From: Pomacea canaliculata
Lineage: Eukaryota; Mollusca; Gastropoda; Architaenioglossa; Ampullariidae
NCBI RefSeq assembly: GCF_003073045.1
Contig: NC_037596.1
Coordinates: 10,103,950-10,167,949 of the forward strand
DNA length: 64,000 nt
Direction: 5' to 3'
In this document: positions 1 through 12,630 of the stretch, in pieces
How positions within the stretch are numbered: the first letter of the stretch is position 1
Layout: every line of letters starts with the position of its first letter
Program-made: the position numbers and the translations under genes
Notes under the pieces: generated by a model
The model's input: only the letters and a program-made list of their open reading frames with translations
Database searches by the model: none
What the model was told of the DNA's origin: nothing

Positions 1-1370
1 CTAATCTTCTTCTTTTGTTTATTTGAAATAATCATTGCAGCTCATGAGAACGAAAGATATAGAGTATATGACAACGACGGCAGGTTGAATGATTTTTGTG
101 AAGAAAACGATCTTGTAAATGGGGGAACAATTTTTCAATATAAGAAGATTCACTTTATGGCAAGACGTAAAGCTCAGAAAAGATAAAGTGAGAGAACAAA
201 GGCATCCACACTTTGACATGGAATTAGCTTAAAGACTCAGAGGTTTAGCGGAAATGTTTATTAGCATTGAAGTATAAGTTCAGTGTTATAACTAATATAA
301 CAGATGACACCGAACAAGCACCATGGAATGGAAAAAGCGTATAAACTTCAGACTGTCAAGGAATGGTGACTTAGGAGATTGTAGTAACTGGCAAGGCATA
401 ACCCTGTTGTCACAGACAAGCAAATTCTTTATTTGAAACATTTTGAAAAAGCTCAGCACTGTTTTCGTCAGCATCAGGCTTTAGAAAATGGATGGTTAGA
501 CATTTAAAGAAGATTATAGCACAAACAACAACCCCAACTACACCATGTTCATATACTTTGAGAAAGTATTTGGCAGTATACACCGTGAGTTATCATGGAA
601 AATTATGCCTGCCTAGTTTGTTGATGATGATGATTGATGATGATGTTTGATGTTGATAATCGAGTGAAATATGAAGCGCATTCTCACGCTTGTAAGGAGC
701 GTGCTCTTACCGCTTGAGACTCGTGGACAACATACAAAGAAAGGAAGGATCAACAACAGCACTGATGATTAAACATATAAAGTATCGAAAATACAAAAAG
801 GAATTGAGTAACAAGAACTGAGAGGGGTTTGAAGATGGACTGTCATTGTGTCACAGTTGTAATGCTAAACTTTTACAGAAACTGCAACTACTCTGTGAGT
901 GAAGTGCAATGCTCATAGCTCTTTTTATTAAAACAAAATGATGAACAAATCCACACTAATGAAAAATGTATTATTTGTCTGATATCAAAGCCTATTTGAC
1001 TCAGTGGATTATTCGATGATTTATGGCATATGAAATCGCATGAAACCTTCAAAAGATGTTTTTTTCGTAACCAGAGGATAATATCTAATATAGAAAATTT
1101 GTTGGTGTGTATTTCATGTCACAAGACATATACAACGCGTAAGCTATAGAAAAAAAGTCAAGAAAGCAGTTTTTCAATTATTTTTTTTTTGAAATTTTTA
1201 CGCAGTAAGTTCAAAGACAGGGATGTACCTTGTCGCCTTCGGTGAACATTCTTTATCTCTAAATAGTTCCGACTTGGTCAATGTATCTAATTTGTCTGAC
1301 TTATTTTGGATATATATATATCACTACTACTAGAACTTTTACTACAAATATTCTTTTCTTTTCAGAATGT
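1..1370. other. No supported gene
   Basis: AT-rich sequence with a (TGA)n-like patch at about 616-657. No domain, splice-paired exon or terminal repeat is recognised. Confidence 0.5.
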
Positions 1371-2479
1371 GACAGTTAAAGATCTGTTCAACTCTGCTCC
1401 TTCCTGATCTGAAGCCAGCCTGTTGGTTTCCTGGCAGTTCCTCGGAAGTGGTGTTCGGTCAAATCTGGATTACTTTCAGCATAATTTTACTTGGGTGACT
1501 GATTAGGTTCTGTAGTTTTGACACTCATTGCTGCGTCCAGTTCTTGGAAGTGATATATCTATTAACTGCCGTTTCACACATCCCCAGATTCCTTTACAAA
1601 GACCACTAACATCCTTTAGCATTTTTTCCTCACCCTGGTCAAGCAGCTCAGCATGGATACTGTCAATGCTAGGCTTCGATCCCTAAAGACTGTCCCACTC
1701 TCTCGACCTCTTCCCGTAGTACTGGTAGTTTTGCAAGGTTGTTAATATAGTCTGGTTGATTTGAGGGATGTTAGTATCTGTCCTCTGCTGAAAGTTGTTA
1801 AGTCCTTGCAATATTTAGTGCATTCAGGTTTCAGTTTGCAAAAGCAGCGCTTTTTAAACAGGAGACCTAACCACATCCCCTGATTTATTTCTTGGTGAGG
1901 GTCTGGAGTAGTTGGTGGATAATTTTGCTGTCACCTCGCGCTATACCCTTCTCTATTGTCTGGCATTAGCCCTAGACCCAGTTCTCTTTAGCTGCTTTCA
2001 TCTATCTCCTGAGGTCAAAACTCACTGCTTTGTACTTGGAAGCTTCTTCTTCTTTCTTTCTACAAGGCCGTCCTTTGATAGGGGCTGTTTTTTGTTCCTT
2101 GATCGCTCTACCACTGAATGGGCTGTTGAAAGTAGCACCATTTTGATGTTTTTTATAGAGGATGCACACATCACATTCCCCTACGTTCAGAACAGCGACC
2201 CTGTCTCCAATTTGAGCTTTGAAAATGTTCACTGACAATTAGGTCCAGCCAGGTTAAGGGTTGGTTGAAGTGTACTTCCCCTTCAGATTCAACTGAAGGC
2301 TCATTAAGACAAGGCTGTGATCACTGCCACTGTCTGCTTCTGGATTGTTTGAGCCTTGATCATTCTGCATTTGAAACGGTTTGGAAAAAGGTTGAAATCG
2401 ATTTGTTATGAACAAAATTAAAATTATCTGGGAAATGTCGGCTTTCAATTTTTCAGTCACAACAGGCATGGAGGGTAAT
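1371..2479 (-). pseudogene. RTE-type LINE fragment, 3' half (endonuclease end, linker, early reverse transcriptase)
   Basis: Read on the minus strand: SGSDHSLVLMSLQLNLKGK (endonuclease C-terminal SDH motif, about 2290-2350), KAQIGDRVAVLN linker (about 2180-2225), IHAELLDQGEEKM (about 1640-1680), then CQNYRT, SHPSKIMLKVI and QAGFRSGRSRVEQI (1375-1530), the conserved order of RTE-like reverse transcriptases. Stops and frame changes occur throughout. The catalytic YADD part is missing because similarity ends near 1371. The 5' part lies beyond the inserted hAT at 5131. Confidence 0.78.
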
Positions 2480-2487
2480 GGCTACAG

Positions 2488-5122
2488 CAGCGGTTCTCAA
2501 CCTTGTACATGTGGCGACCCCCCTGACGAACACCGGTACGTCCGCGACCCCCTTAACCAGCTACGTCGGTGGAAGAGCGGGGGAGCTTTAGCTAACCTCG
2601 AACGCCGCGTCGAGGAAATCAATGCAATTCAACAACGGAAGAACAAAGTTGGTATCTGCAAGAAGTATAACTGTTAATGAAATTTTACTAAAGCTAATAA
2701 ATATTATTTTATTGGACACTCACTTTGATTAATGAGAAGGTTGAGCCTGCTTGCTGTTGCATAGAGAAGCGAACCTGGGTGCTATGTTCGTACCCACTGC
2801 TATTCGCAGCTCAGCCTTTGCGTCCACCACGATTTCTGTATTCGACTTCAGTGCTGCAATGCTGAAAATCCTTGCTCACACATATACGAAGTTGAAAATG
2901 GCAGCAGAACTTTCATTGCTTTCTCAGAAAGGAGAGATATTCACCGTTGATGCTAATCCACAAGTTGTCACTGGTGTTGTTTGGAAGACCATTTTCAGGG
3001 ATTGGTCACTCGAAAGGTCGATGAGCTGCTCTTCTTCTTGCGTGGACAACCCGCTTGTGCTAGGATCAGCAGAAATGGATTACGAATCCAATCGTATTTA
3101 GTCACATCAATTTCAGCGAAATAATGCTGAAACCTTTCTTGCAGTCCGTTTAGATGGGCAATAATTACATTCTTCACCTGATCAAGATTCAAGTTAACGT
3201 CAGCCTTGCACTTACACAAGCACGGAAACATATCAAAAATATTTTCTTGGCGTATCTTTTGCGTCCACAACGAAATTTTTCGGACGAAAGCATCATCTTG
3301 TCAGTTGTTTGTAATATGGTGGTGTCCTTCCTTGCATAGAAGTATTCACAACGTTCAGCTTCTCAAATATGTCCGATAAATATGCCATTAGCAGCAGCCA
3401 TCGGTCGTTCTTAAGCAGGTCAGCCTTGTTGAAAGAGTTCTCCTTCAGAAACACCCACAATTCTTCCCGCAATTCAAAGACTCTTGCGAGAGCTTTTCCA
3501 CGCGACAACCACCTTGATTCGCAGTAATAGAGCAAGGTGTCATAGTCGGCTCCCATGTCTTGACATATCAGAGCAAACAGGCGAGATCTGGCAGAACTGT
3601 TCTTTACAAAGTTCACCATTTTTATGACATCTGTTAGCACTGTGTTCAACTCAACACTCAAATCTTTGAAGCTAGAACTTCACGGTGATCATGCAGTGAG
3701 TCCAAACTACGTCTGGAGCAACCTTTTTAATAAGAGATTGCAACCCTTGTTTCTTTCCAGCCATTGCAGGGCGCCATCTGTGCACAAGCCGACGCAGGAA
3801 CTCCAGAAATGCCTTCGTCCTTAAGGAAGTCATCGACAATCCCAAAAAAATCTTGGGCTGTTGCTCTGCGTTCAATTTTCTTGCAAATAAAAAGTCTTCC
3901 AGAAGATTATTTTCCCACACGTAACGAATGTAAGCAATCAAATGTGAGTCACCTGCAGTGTCAGTAGCTTCATCTAACTGCAAAGCAAAATTTTGGCTTT
4001 TTATACGACTGATCAACTGGTCAGACACGTCTTCAGATATCTCAGTTATTCTTCGGCGAACTGTGTCATTTGACAAAGGAATGGCTTGCAGTTGCGTAGC
4101 AGCATCTTCTCCTATCATGGCCGTACAATGTCCATTGCTGCAGGCAGTATTAATGACTCTCCGATCGTATGTGCTTTTTGTTTTGAGCAATGCGATAGGA
4201 AACTTGATACGAAGCCATCAAAGCTTTCTTATGAATTGATGTATGTGAGACAAAATGTTTTTTGTCTCTTTTGTATTCTTGCAATTTTCGTTCAAAAAAT
4301 TCGAGAGGTTTGCAAGCTAACTCCGCATGCCGAGTTTCCAAATGGCGCCGTAGTTTGTTTGGCTTCATACTATCTGGAGCTAATATTGGCGAGGCAAACA
4401 ACACACTGTGGCCGTTCTTACCATCAACATAAATGTTTGTAAAACAGTTTTCAAGTATTCATTGTCATACTTTCTTACTTTCGTAGCAGGCTTTCTGGTT
4501 TTTCATCGGCTCCAGCACCCGAAACTTGCACATCGCTCGTTTCTTCACTTTTTCTTTCAAAAAACCACGCAATCAGTTCCTTTTCGCAGCACAAATTATC
4601 CATGCTATCTTCTTCAGGACAAACACGTGTACTTTGCATCCAAAATTTGGATTAAAACTGCTGTCTTTATCCAGTCGCAGCGCATTGTCTGTCATGCTTC
4701 TGTCAGGGACCTATAGAGTACTAGGACTGAGCACGTGCGAATGAAAGGGTGTGAATGATGACGTTTCCTGAATGCGTGCCTTTTAGATGTTAAAAAAAAA
4801 GAGAGGTGACTGGAGAGGAGAGGGAGTCAGCGATGAGAGATTGGGAAGAGAGGGCAAAAGGTGAAGGAGGAGCTTGAGGCTTAATTGTTGAGGAGGGGGA
4901 TTGTGTTTTGAGTTTGGAAGTGAGAAGTCACTGCATTGCCGAGACAGTGTACTTGAATAGGGAAAGAGATTTGGAGTTTGATCGCCCTCACCACTCGTTA
5001 CACAATGTAAACTAATTTCACTAATACAGTATAAGAAACTTTTTAAAAATGACCACCTTCGCGACCCCTTGTAGGCACGTCGCGACCCCCAGGGGTCGCG
5101 CCCCACAGGTTGAGAACCGCTG
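2488..5122 (-). mobile_element. hAT (ZBED-type) DNA transposon, 2.6 kb, decayed
   Basis: Both ends carry CAGCGGTTCTCAACCT-type terminal inverted repeats, flanked by the perfect 8-base target duplication GGCTACAG (2480-2487 and 5123-5130), which is diagnostic of hAT. The minus strand holds a broken transposase. The element is inserted inside the endonuclease region of an older LINE. Confidence 0.92.
2995..4450 (-). pseudogene. hAT transposase, ZBED/FAM200-like, frameshifted
   Basis: Successive minus-strand frames give, from the 5' end: a BED zinc-finger relic (CVVC at about 4420-4400 in one frame, KLRRHLETRH in another), the N-terminal domain, the RNase-H-like segment with ALQLDEATDTAG and IAYIRYV (3672-4190), CESRWLSRGKALARVFELRE and a DRWLLLMAYLSDIFEKLN block (3293-3661), and the C-terminal HLNGLQERFQHYF..WIRNPF block (2995-3270). 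At least three frame shifts separate these pieces and the hAT dimerisation end is incomplete, so it is not functional. Similarity is to ZBED5-type hAT transposases, recognised from motif order. Confidence 0.85.
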
Positions 5123-5130
5123 GGCTACAG

Positions 5131-5560
5131 TGTCAGTGACTTTGCAGAAACTGAAGAATTCTTACTCCCAAGTAGCTGGGTACACCTAGACCAAATTCAC
5201 CTGCCCTTCATGCCCATTTGTGAAAGCCTCTGGGCGAACTTGACATTACAATCACCTTGTTATTCGAAGACATCCTTTCTTAGGACTGCCCTATGACCCT
5301 TTCCAGCTGTTTCAAAACTCTTATACTACACTTTGACAGGTTGTGAGTGCGGTCTGGCAGAGATGTAAACAAACTTTTGTAAATGAGTCTACATTTTTTA
5401 TGGCTCCAGCCACCTCTTTGTCCAATGTCCGACCGGTACTTTCTAGTTCAAGAGAGAGTTCTTCACATGGCATACTGTCCTGGCATTCCAATATCAGTAG
5501 AAACTCATTTTTATTTGTTTGGTGCTTGTAAACTTTTGCTGGCCACCATGGAGATTTTCA
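5131..5560 (-). pseudogene. RTE-type LINE fragment, 5' part (endonuclease), separated by hAT insertion
   Basis: Minus-strand translation includes a QGDCNVKF block at about 5245-5265, matching the usual QGDWNAKVG motif, then KNSSVSAKSLTL, where the FCKxxxL segment of the endonuclease is expected. The frame then runs straight into the hAT insertion site. The fragment is continuous in order and strand with 1371-2479. The part above about 5330 is weak. Confidence 0.6.
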
Positions 5561-8063
5561 TCAGGCACGTGGTCGTTGTTAGAGCTTAACTTCTCTAGCC
5601 TAGGATTTCTTTAGCGTGTCTATCCATCCATAGCCCCATGTCAAGGTTTTTGGTTCTTTATACCAATCAACCAACAGGGCACAGGTTAATTTGCAGGAGA
5701 TGTAATCTATGTATACTCAGTTTTACCATCGCCGCGAAACGTGCATGAGTTTGAACCCTCCTTCTTGAAGACTGGCCTTTTGGTAACCTATTCATTTTGG
5801 ACCAAAAGCTCTAGACCTCTCAACCTCCAGTGAACACAAGAAATGAATGGTAAAGAAGATTTTCTAGGCTCTAATACAAAAACAAATAAATAAGTAATAT
5901 TTTGTAACAACAAAGTCATTCATGAGCAAGAAACGCAATAAGAACCTGCTGGACATTTACCTCAGAACTGGAACATTTAAATTGTATAGATGATGACATA
6001 CACTATACAGACAACACATGGACTAAATATAACTGCACAAATACCAAACTTGTTATAAACATAGGCGAAACATGCAAAAGCATAATAACAATAAATTTAA
6101 TGAGAAATGACAGTAAAGAGAGGGATGAAGTAAAGAATTGTTCTGAGTCAGCAGACTAGTAACAAATAATACAAACACTAAACAACTTTGCTAAGAACCA
6201 ATAAACAAATCAAACCGTTGTCATGCTAGCACAAACCTTGATACAAAACTATAAGTAAGAACACCAAACTACATATATCAAAGTCTGTTAAAATTTCATT
6301 TTGATAAATACGTTCCATTCCGCTGAATCACAGTTTAGTGTATTGACCTATTCGTAAAAAACATTCCCTATGTCATAGAAACTACGTGAGATCAAACAAG
6401 TTTCATGAAATTTACTTTTTAAACTAGGATTTATAATGTTTTAAGCATATCTTATTAACAATCAAGACCAAACCTGTAGAGAATAAACTGAAAACGACGA
6501 GTAGAAGCACCCGTTTCCTGGTGACGTGCACCATCATGGTGGAAATATAAAAATGAAACTAAAATATTTGCGAAAAACTAAAAGAACAATATTACAATCT
6601 CCAAATTTAGAAAAAAACTATTTATTGTTTGTTTATTTCAAACATTATCGATTATTTCTTAATTTACGAGAGAAAAATATATATGAATATAAATAAAATG
6701 TGTATACCACGTCGGTTCGAGATCAGGTTCCGAGGGGCTATTTTCAGTATGGTATTAAATTATAAAGAAAATATCTTGAAGTTTGATCCATGTGAAAAAC
6801 AAAGTTATTGTCGACAATTAAATTTATTGGAGGAGATGACGTGCCTAAGTTGTTTTATCATAAAAGGAAAAAATAAAGCAGGTTAAATACTGTGCGAGAC
6901 TGCTGTTAATAGACGGGTTGCTTCCCATAGACTACTAGTCACCACGACAGCAGCTAATAACAGCTAGATGTTATCAAATTTTATTGATAGTTATGCTCCT
7001 TGTTTCTAGTTTACCTTTCGGCAGATGAAAAAAAAAGAATTGAGAAAAGCATCAACTCGGACAAAAATTTAAAAATATTGCAATATTTTATGTTTATAAT
7101 TTTATAACATTATATATAATATATGATAACAAACAAGTACTAAGTTTCCTAAACAGATGTGTATATGGGAAAAAGCAAATTAATTTCATGACAAGATAAG
7201 TAACCCAGGTACAAATTTCTTATCTTAAAGGTGAAGTATGTAGGTTATTGCTGTGTGACAAGGAAATAAGTGTATTTAAAAAAGAGTGTGCCACGTCTAC
7301 TCCTTGGACATGATTTAAAAAAAAAAAACACCAGGTACTGTAAAGCTATTATACTTCCCTTTGGTACTAGTTCAAAAAAAAAAAAAAAGAAAAACGATCT
7401 TCAAACAGACGACAAAACACAACATTGCTCTGCCTATTCTTTCTCTTCTCTCTCTTGTATGAGAGTGAGTACGTAAAATAAGATGCCTTTTATATATTTG
7501 TTTATGTTTTATAGTTGTGAAAAGTATCAGAGACCTAAAAGCTGCAATAAAATTACCTCAATAGGTATTCTCGTCAGGTGTGCAACCTCTAATTTTTACA
7601 ACACCCGACCACTGAGTGAGTGTATAAAACCGTCGCTTTCTAAGAGTGTGCAAGTCAGTACGTGTCAATGAGTTTGTAACTCGCTCGTCTTACAAACTTT
7701 AATAGACAAGTACCAGAAAGTGTAGTACTCGTAACAGGTGTACAGTGTTCGTATTTAAAATTATTGTCTAAGTTTTATAACTGGAGTCAAGCTGAGGCAG
7801 AAAATCTTGAGAGTCTGTCATCGTCAGATTTCAGATGTTCGCGCGCGTGAACACAGAGAGAAAGAGAAGAAAGAGTGAGAAGTTGAAGAAATCAATCACT
7901 ATTGACAACGCTGTATTTAGACTTAAACTGTATGGTTGACAATGACACTTAAACATGAAAAGGTTAAAATATGTACAACTATGACAGCCCAGGGAGGGGT
8001 AAATATCGTCTGCATTTTACAATAGGTCACGTGAGTACAAAACACGCACACGCACACCTATAT
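5561..8063. other. Intergenic, no supported gene
   Basis: AT-rich, with short A runs near 7319 and 7376. The longest frames (for example 6629-6886) have biased, unrecognisable composition. Confidence 0.5.
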
Positions 8064-8185
8064 CAGGGCTTCTGCTTAAGCAAAAAATTGCGTACGGTAC
8101 GCATTAAAAGTTCGGAGGACCCCTTCAATTTTTGTCAGTGGGGTCCCAGGGGACCCCTTCAAATTTGGGCGAAGAACAGATACAA
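8064..8185 (+). mobile_element. Possible hAT-like terminus and subterminal repeat
   Basis: CAGGGCTTCTGCTTAAGCA resembles a hAT end and is followed by GTACGGTACGC and two GGACCCCTTCAA blocks. No matching right end or target duplication was found. Confidence 0.3.
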
Positions 8186-8255
8186 AATCGGGTAAGTGTA
8201 GTGTCTGACATTGTAGCCCAATCGATTGTTGTCGTCTGCTGCAAGGCGAGAGTAA

Positions 8256-8359
8256 CTTCCCTTGCACGGAGTTTGTTTTCCCTTACCAAGAAGAGTTCCA
8301 TTAAAGGCCGATATCTTCCCACCGGGGGGAAATGAGGGGTATCGTCCGTGCAAGGGAAG
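8256..8359. repeat. Inverted repeat, 15-base arms with 74-base loop
   Basis: CTTCCCTTGCACGGA at 8256-8270 is perfectly complementary to 8345-8359. The loop contains a second near-palindromic patch (CTTCCCACCGGGGGGAAATG). It could be a fold-back element end. No protein is supported. Confidence 0.6.
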
Positions 8360-9368
8360 GTAGGAGTACACGAGGTGTGGACTGCCATCGGCCAGTCGTC
8401 TTCAATTACTACCCGGACAAAAGGCGGGGTGGACATCACAGGCACTGCCGACTAGCATGGCAATAAATCGTCTCCCTCACCCAGTACTTGCGGTAGGGTC
8501 TGAGCGCTGATGCGAAACGACTTCTATCTGAACATTCTGTCGGGGTTAGGACTGACTGTATTCTCCACAAACAAACAAAACTAGAATTTATAAAGGAGAG
8601 AAGAATGAACAGCGCAAATGACACAAACATAAAAACAACTGAATTGATCGCATAATGGTCGGGTTAGATAAGCGAAGAAAAACACAGTGGGGGCACTATG
8701 TTGCAGCGTGAATTGTTGGCCATTTGTAAAAGTTCAAAGATTGGACTCAAACCGAGGTGTACTTTAGGTCAGTCATCAGGAGGAATGAACTGAAAATATT
8801 AAATATTATTATCCCCTCTTATGAGTAAAGAAAGATGTAAGGAAAGACAGTATGTTCAGATAGAAGCCGTTTCGACTCACTTTTTCTTAGACCCTACATC
8901 AAGTACTAGTCGGCTGAGAAAGGCGTTTTATTGCTAAATATAGTTTGCAACTGAAACTCGTTTAATTTATTTGTACAGTTTCAAACACCTTCGATCCCCT
9001 TCATCTCATGATTTACGTAACATTCAGAATCCACTGAATGTCACTGAGCTGTGGGCGCCACGTCATGCCGAGGTTCGCTTTTCTACCTTGCACCAGTTTC
9101 TTTTATCCCAACTTTTATACATTTAGCAACGTGCCACCTCTCGTTGATGTTTCTTACAACTCTAGTTCTCACTAACTTATTAATTGCCAGGTTACGGTCG
9201 AGAACTTCCTCTTGAATGATGGCATCTGAGGCATTCATACTTTCATACATCCTCTCCTCTCCACCACCAGGTGCAGCTTATTTAACTTATTTCAAAGATG
9301 TCGTTGACATCGTGGTTAGAATTATCCTGCCCGACCCACTATCAGTGATACATGACCTACCCCAGTGG

Positions 9369-9838
9369 GTCTCAAAGTATTTCGGACCGCGGACCACTTG
9401 TGTGTTTACGATGTAAGATGTATTAGTATACGATACCTGTGTTTTATGATTTGCTACGAGGAACGACCTGTTTTCTTCCACCTTAGCCTCTAACCTCAAC
9501 AAACTGTACACAGCATCGTTGAAATCATGAGAGCCGGCTGCCAACGTGGCCTGTTAATGCCTTTTCTCAATTCCCAATGGCAGATATCTTGACCTGAGAA
9601 GTTGAGACCTTCGCAAGAAGCAGCTTCTGTTCACGTAAGTACTGTCGTAAGTTACTAAACTCATAAGGTTTTTATTTCTACTGAAGTCAATGAATACCAG
9701 TGTGACAACGCTGAGTTTAAAGTACTTTTACTTAACATCTGTAAAAAAAAATAATTACTCTCCCATTTTTGAGATACAAGTCTACTGCAGATGAGGTGAG
9801 GGTGGGGGCAGAGATAAACATTTTGACTTCGTAAAAGT
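9369..9838 (+). repeat. Dispersed repeat copy 1 with hAT-like end
   Basis: From about 9403 the sequence matches 47959-48395 nearly base for base through GAACGACCTGTTTTC, CGTTGAAATCATGAGAGCC and TACTGTCGTAAGTTACT. Copy 1 also has CAGTGGGTCTCAAAG..GGACCGCGGACCAC at its left edge, typical of a hAT terminus. Internal part of a non-autonomous element, or shared segmental-duplication sequence. Confidence 0.7.
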
Positions 9839-9919
9839 AAAAGAAAATCCTTACTTGAAAAAATAACAAGACATTGCTCTCCAGACGAGACACATAGGTC
9901 GCGAGCAGTAGCTGACAGC

Positions 9920-10322
9920 ACGAGTCGGGAACTCTAATAGTGAGGTAGATATAGGTGGTAGTGATACAGAGGATAGTGAGCTAGATGTAAGCGGCGATGA
10001 GGTTAGCGGGTCGGGGGTTTGGAATTGGTGTTTAAAGACAGCAACTAAGGCAAGGCAGCTAGCCTTGTAAACAAATGCTACTTGCAGAGAAAGAACAGCT
10101 TGCCCGAGTCGAGAGCTGAACCCAAGACAGTCAACCTTCACTGTATTGGTGACAGGCGCTAACCGTTACTCCACAGCCCACTGAGGTTAGCGGATTAGAT
10201 ACAAGTGAACACGAGACTATAACAGAAGATGCTAGCGAGATGGAGGTTGGCGAGAATGCAGATAGCGATGGGTCATTGGGTGGGGGTCATCGAGGAAATG
10301 TGACACGTGGGGGAGTGTTTTA
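9920..10322 (+). pseudogene. Acidic reading-frame remnant split by a SINE
   Basis: If the SINE and one duplication are left out, the plus-strand frames on either side agree: upstream GGSDTEDSELDVSGDEVSG, downstream DTSEHETITEDASEMEVGEN, then a stop near 10322. A Ser/Asp/Glu-rich tract of about 60 codons is unlikely to stay open by chance in this AT-rich DNA. Such tracts occur in N-termini of piggyBac-type transposases among other proteins; no catalytic part is seen. An upstream stop near 9910 limits it. Confidence 0.35.
10010..10181 (-). mobile_element. tRNA-derived SINE with 12-base target duplication
   Basis: On the minus strand it begins GGGCTGTGGAGTAACGG with an A-box-like GTAACGGTTAGCGCCTG and a B-box-like GGGTTCAGCTC. 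It is flanked by TGAGGTTAGCGG at 9998-10009 and again at 10182-10193, a perfect 12-base duplication. A second copy of the family lies at 54640-54785. Confidence 0.8.
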
Positions 10323-10643
10323 ACCACTATGTTACCGGGCGCCCATTACTTGTTGACGCCTTTTAGTACAGTTGCCCGCGCACGAGGGCGATGCTTGAAA
10401 ATAGGATGCAGTGATTGGCTGCTTGGTAGACTCGGCAGGTTCACCACATGCTTTCTTTGTTAGCGTTATGTGCTTTTATCATCTTTCCAAAACATTAATT
10501 TTACCTTTTTGTGCGGATGCTCCAAACTAATTTGCCATTTGCCGATAAAGGCGTTTAGAAGACTTGACTGTTTTGTCGACAACAAACCGACTCATCTGAT
10601 GCATGACGGAGCTTCTTCACACTAGAAATTAATGTTTAAAACA

Positions 10644-12630
10644 ATGACAACTTTTCATCTGCTTCTGAATTTCTACTTCTTACAGTCAGGTAATAGTTTC
10701 AAAAACTTTTTTATTTTAACTAAGGATACACCCCTTGCTTGATAACGTGATTATGATATTTACTCGAGGAAATGTAGTCCTTAGGGTAGTGCTGTTGTAA
10801 CAATATGGTGGGTTTGTTTTGTTTTTTTTATATATAATAATTACTATAGTACTCGTAATATTAGGTCAGATGGCTTGGCTCATTTAATCACTTTGGTTGT
10901 TATGGGCTGGATAACAGGAACATTGACTAAATCCACGACCGATTCTGTCTGCTCAATCTGTTAGGTTGTCAGATCACATGTCAAATAAATTTCTTCCGTG
11001 TCGCAAAAAGCACATTTGCGTAAAATACATAAGCAAAATTGCTTACAAACACAGAGCCTGATCACATGGTAAGTGCTGTATATCAGATTAAGATTTATCC
11101 ACCAACGAAGTCTTTTTCTGTCTAAACGAAAATTAAACAAAACGATTCCCCATAATGTGGAAAAAAGTAAAACCTTTTTTCTTTAGTCTGATCTTCAACA
11201 GTGGTAATAAACTTTATTCACGTATGCGCCAGAATTAGGTTATTGTAGTGGCTGCCAAAGCATGTGAGCACTGATCTTTGCATCAAAAAAAGCTTTTATG
11301 CTGGGTTTGGAATTCACATTTATCTTTCAAATAGAGTTACAAAACTAATCGACGACCATAACAAGAAGAAGGCATACTCTTCTGGTCTGCTTACCTCAGA
11401 CAAAAAAAAAAATCCCACCCCCACTACCACCAAAAGTCACATCACACGAAAAGATCAATCACAAATAACACCCTTGTCAGCTTCAAGTAATAGAAACCAA
11501 ACTTTTACCCAATCCAAAAATATCCCAAATATCATTTGCACAAAACAGCAAACAGCAGTGCCTGTGCAATATGACTTTCTTTGTGAAGCTCTCAGGCATT
11601 CTTCAAGGTCTATGAGACCTTGCTTAGGGAAGCTGGAGAAGTCATATGTGAATAAGGTCTATATACAGTTTGAAAATTGCAATCAGGCTAAATCTGAGTA
11701 CTTGTGCATTACTGTAATTAGATCAAACAGACTTGAGCTGTAAGTTTACTCTCAGCCTTTGATCTCCTCCCTGATGAGTTGATATTAACAAATTTGTGCT
11801 TGCAGACCCCTTAAACTTGAGCGGTCTCATAATATTTCCGGCTTTGTCAAACTCTTACCTGTACTGCACGCATTTGTAATCTTACGTAAAAGGGATGTTC
11901 AATAAATGCTCATGATTGTTAATTTGTTTAATTTTTTTGTATTTTTTCAGTGCTGTCTATAGGAACGGAATACAGTTGTCCAAAATTTCAAATAGGCGTG
12001 AACCTCGTCACCTGTATGATTAATAAAACAGCAGTTGACAATGCAGCATGTCACTCCCGGCAGAACTATGTGACATTTGATAAGGGCGAAACTGTACTCT
12101 GCTTTGCACCTCGACCATCAACTTCTGGTTGTAGTACATCGCACAACACATCCTCTAACCCTTGTTGGTGTGTTGATTCAGGTCAAAACATTTTTACGTA
12201 TACGATTTCATACGTGGCCACCTCGAGTGATGTGGGAGCAATTCTGGAATGCAAATATTGTATAACACCAAACCCGAACGGTCCTGCTGGCTGCAAAATT
12301 GACAGCTTGGGTTAGTGTCACATGTTTATTGAATTTGTTTGCCTAAGAGTGAGAGAGTGTGTGTTTGCTTGGGGGAGAGAACGTGTTTATATACCGGCTA
12401 CTTGTTTTGGAATAAACCTGTGTAGTAGCATGTATGCACGTTTGTTAGAAGTGAAGTGGAAACATATGAGATAACATAAATATGTATGCACTGTCTAGTT
12501 ATTAGAGTGTCTGATACTTTACTTGTCTCTCACAGATTCTGGAAATCAAGCGTCAAGAGCACATATGATTTATACGACTCCGGCATGGCTTCTTCCAGTT
12601 CTCTTGTCATTCAGCGACTTTTATGGTTAG
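10644..12630 (+). CDS. Short cysteine-rich, GPI-anchored-like surface protein, cassette unit 1
   Basis: Three coding exons, all with phase-1 introns: 10644-10689 (signal peptide, MTTFHLLLNFYFLQSG), 11951-12310 (one 120-residue extracellular domain) and 12536-12630 (tail), about 166 residues. The domain has about ten cysteines, a CWC motif, the run TSHNTSSNPCWC with N-glycosylation sites, and a closing ECKYC. The last exon holds a small-residue stretch (NQASRA) and then a hydrophobic end with no basic cytosolic tail (WLLPVLLSF), as in a GPI-attachment signal; a plain membrane tail is possible. An alternative splice at 12625 to 13160-13191 would add about nine residues. The paralogue at 51964-58053 has identical exon lengths, which favours the unspliced end. 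A receptor gene follows on the same strand. Function is inferred: cell-surface recognition partner or decoy. The domain family is not recognised by name. Confidence 0.8.

Noticed and set aside
7971-8445. Several overlapping frames on both strands
   Set aside because: Mutual shadows over a repeat with an inverted repeat; no protein signature.
11264-11743. 159-codon plus frame
   Set aside because: Lies inside intron 1 of the unit 1 short gene; the aligned part of the unit 3 intron is not open.
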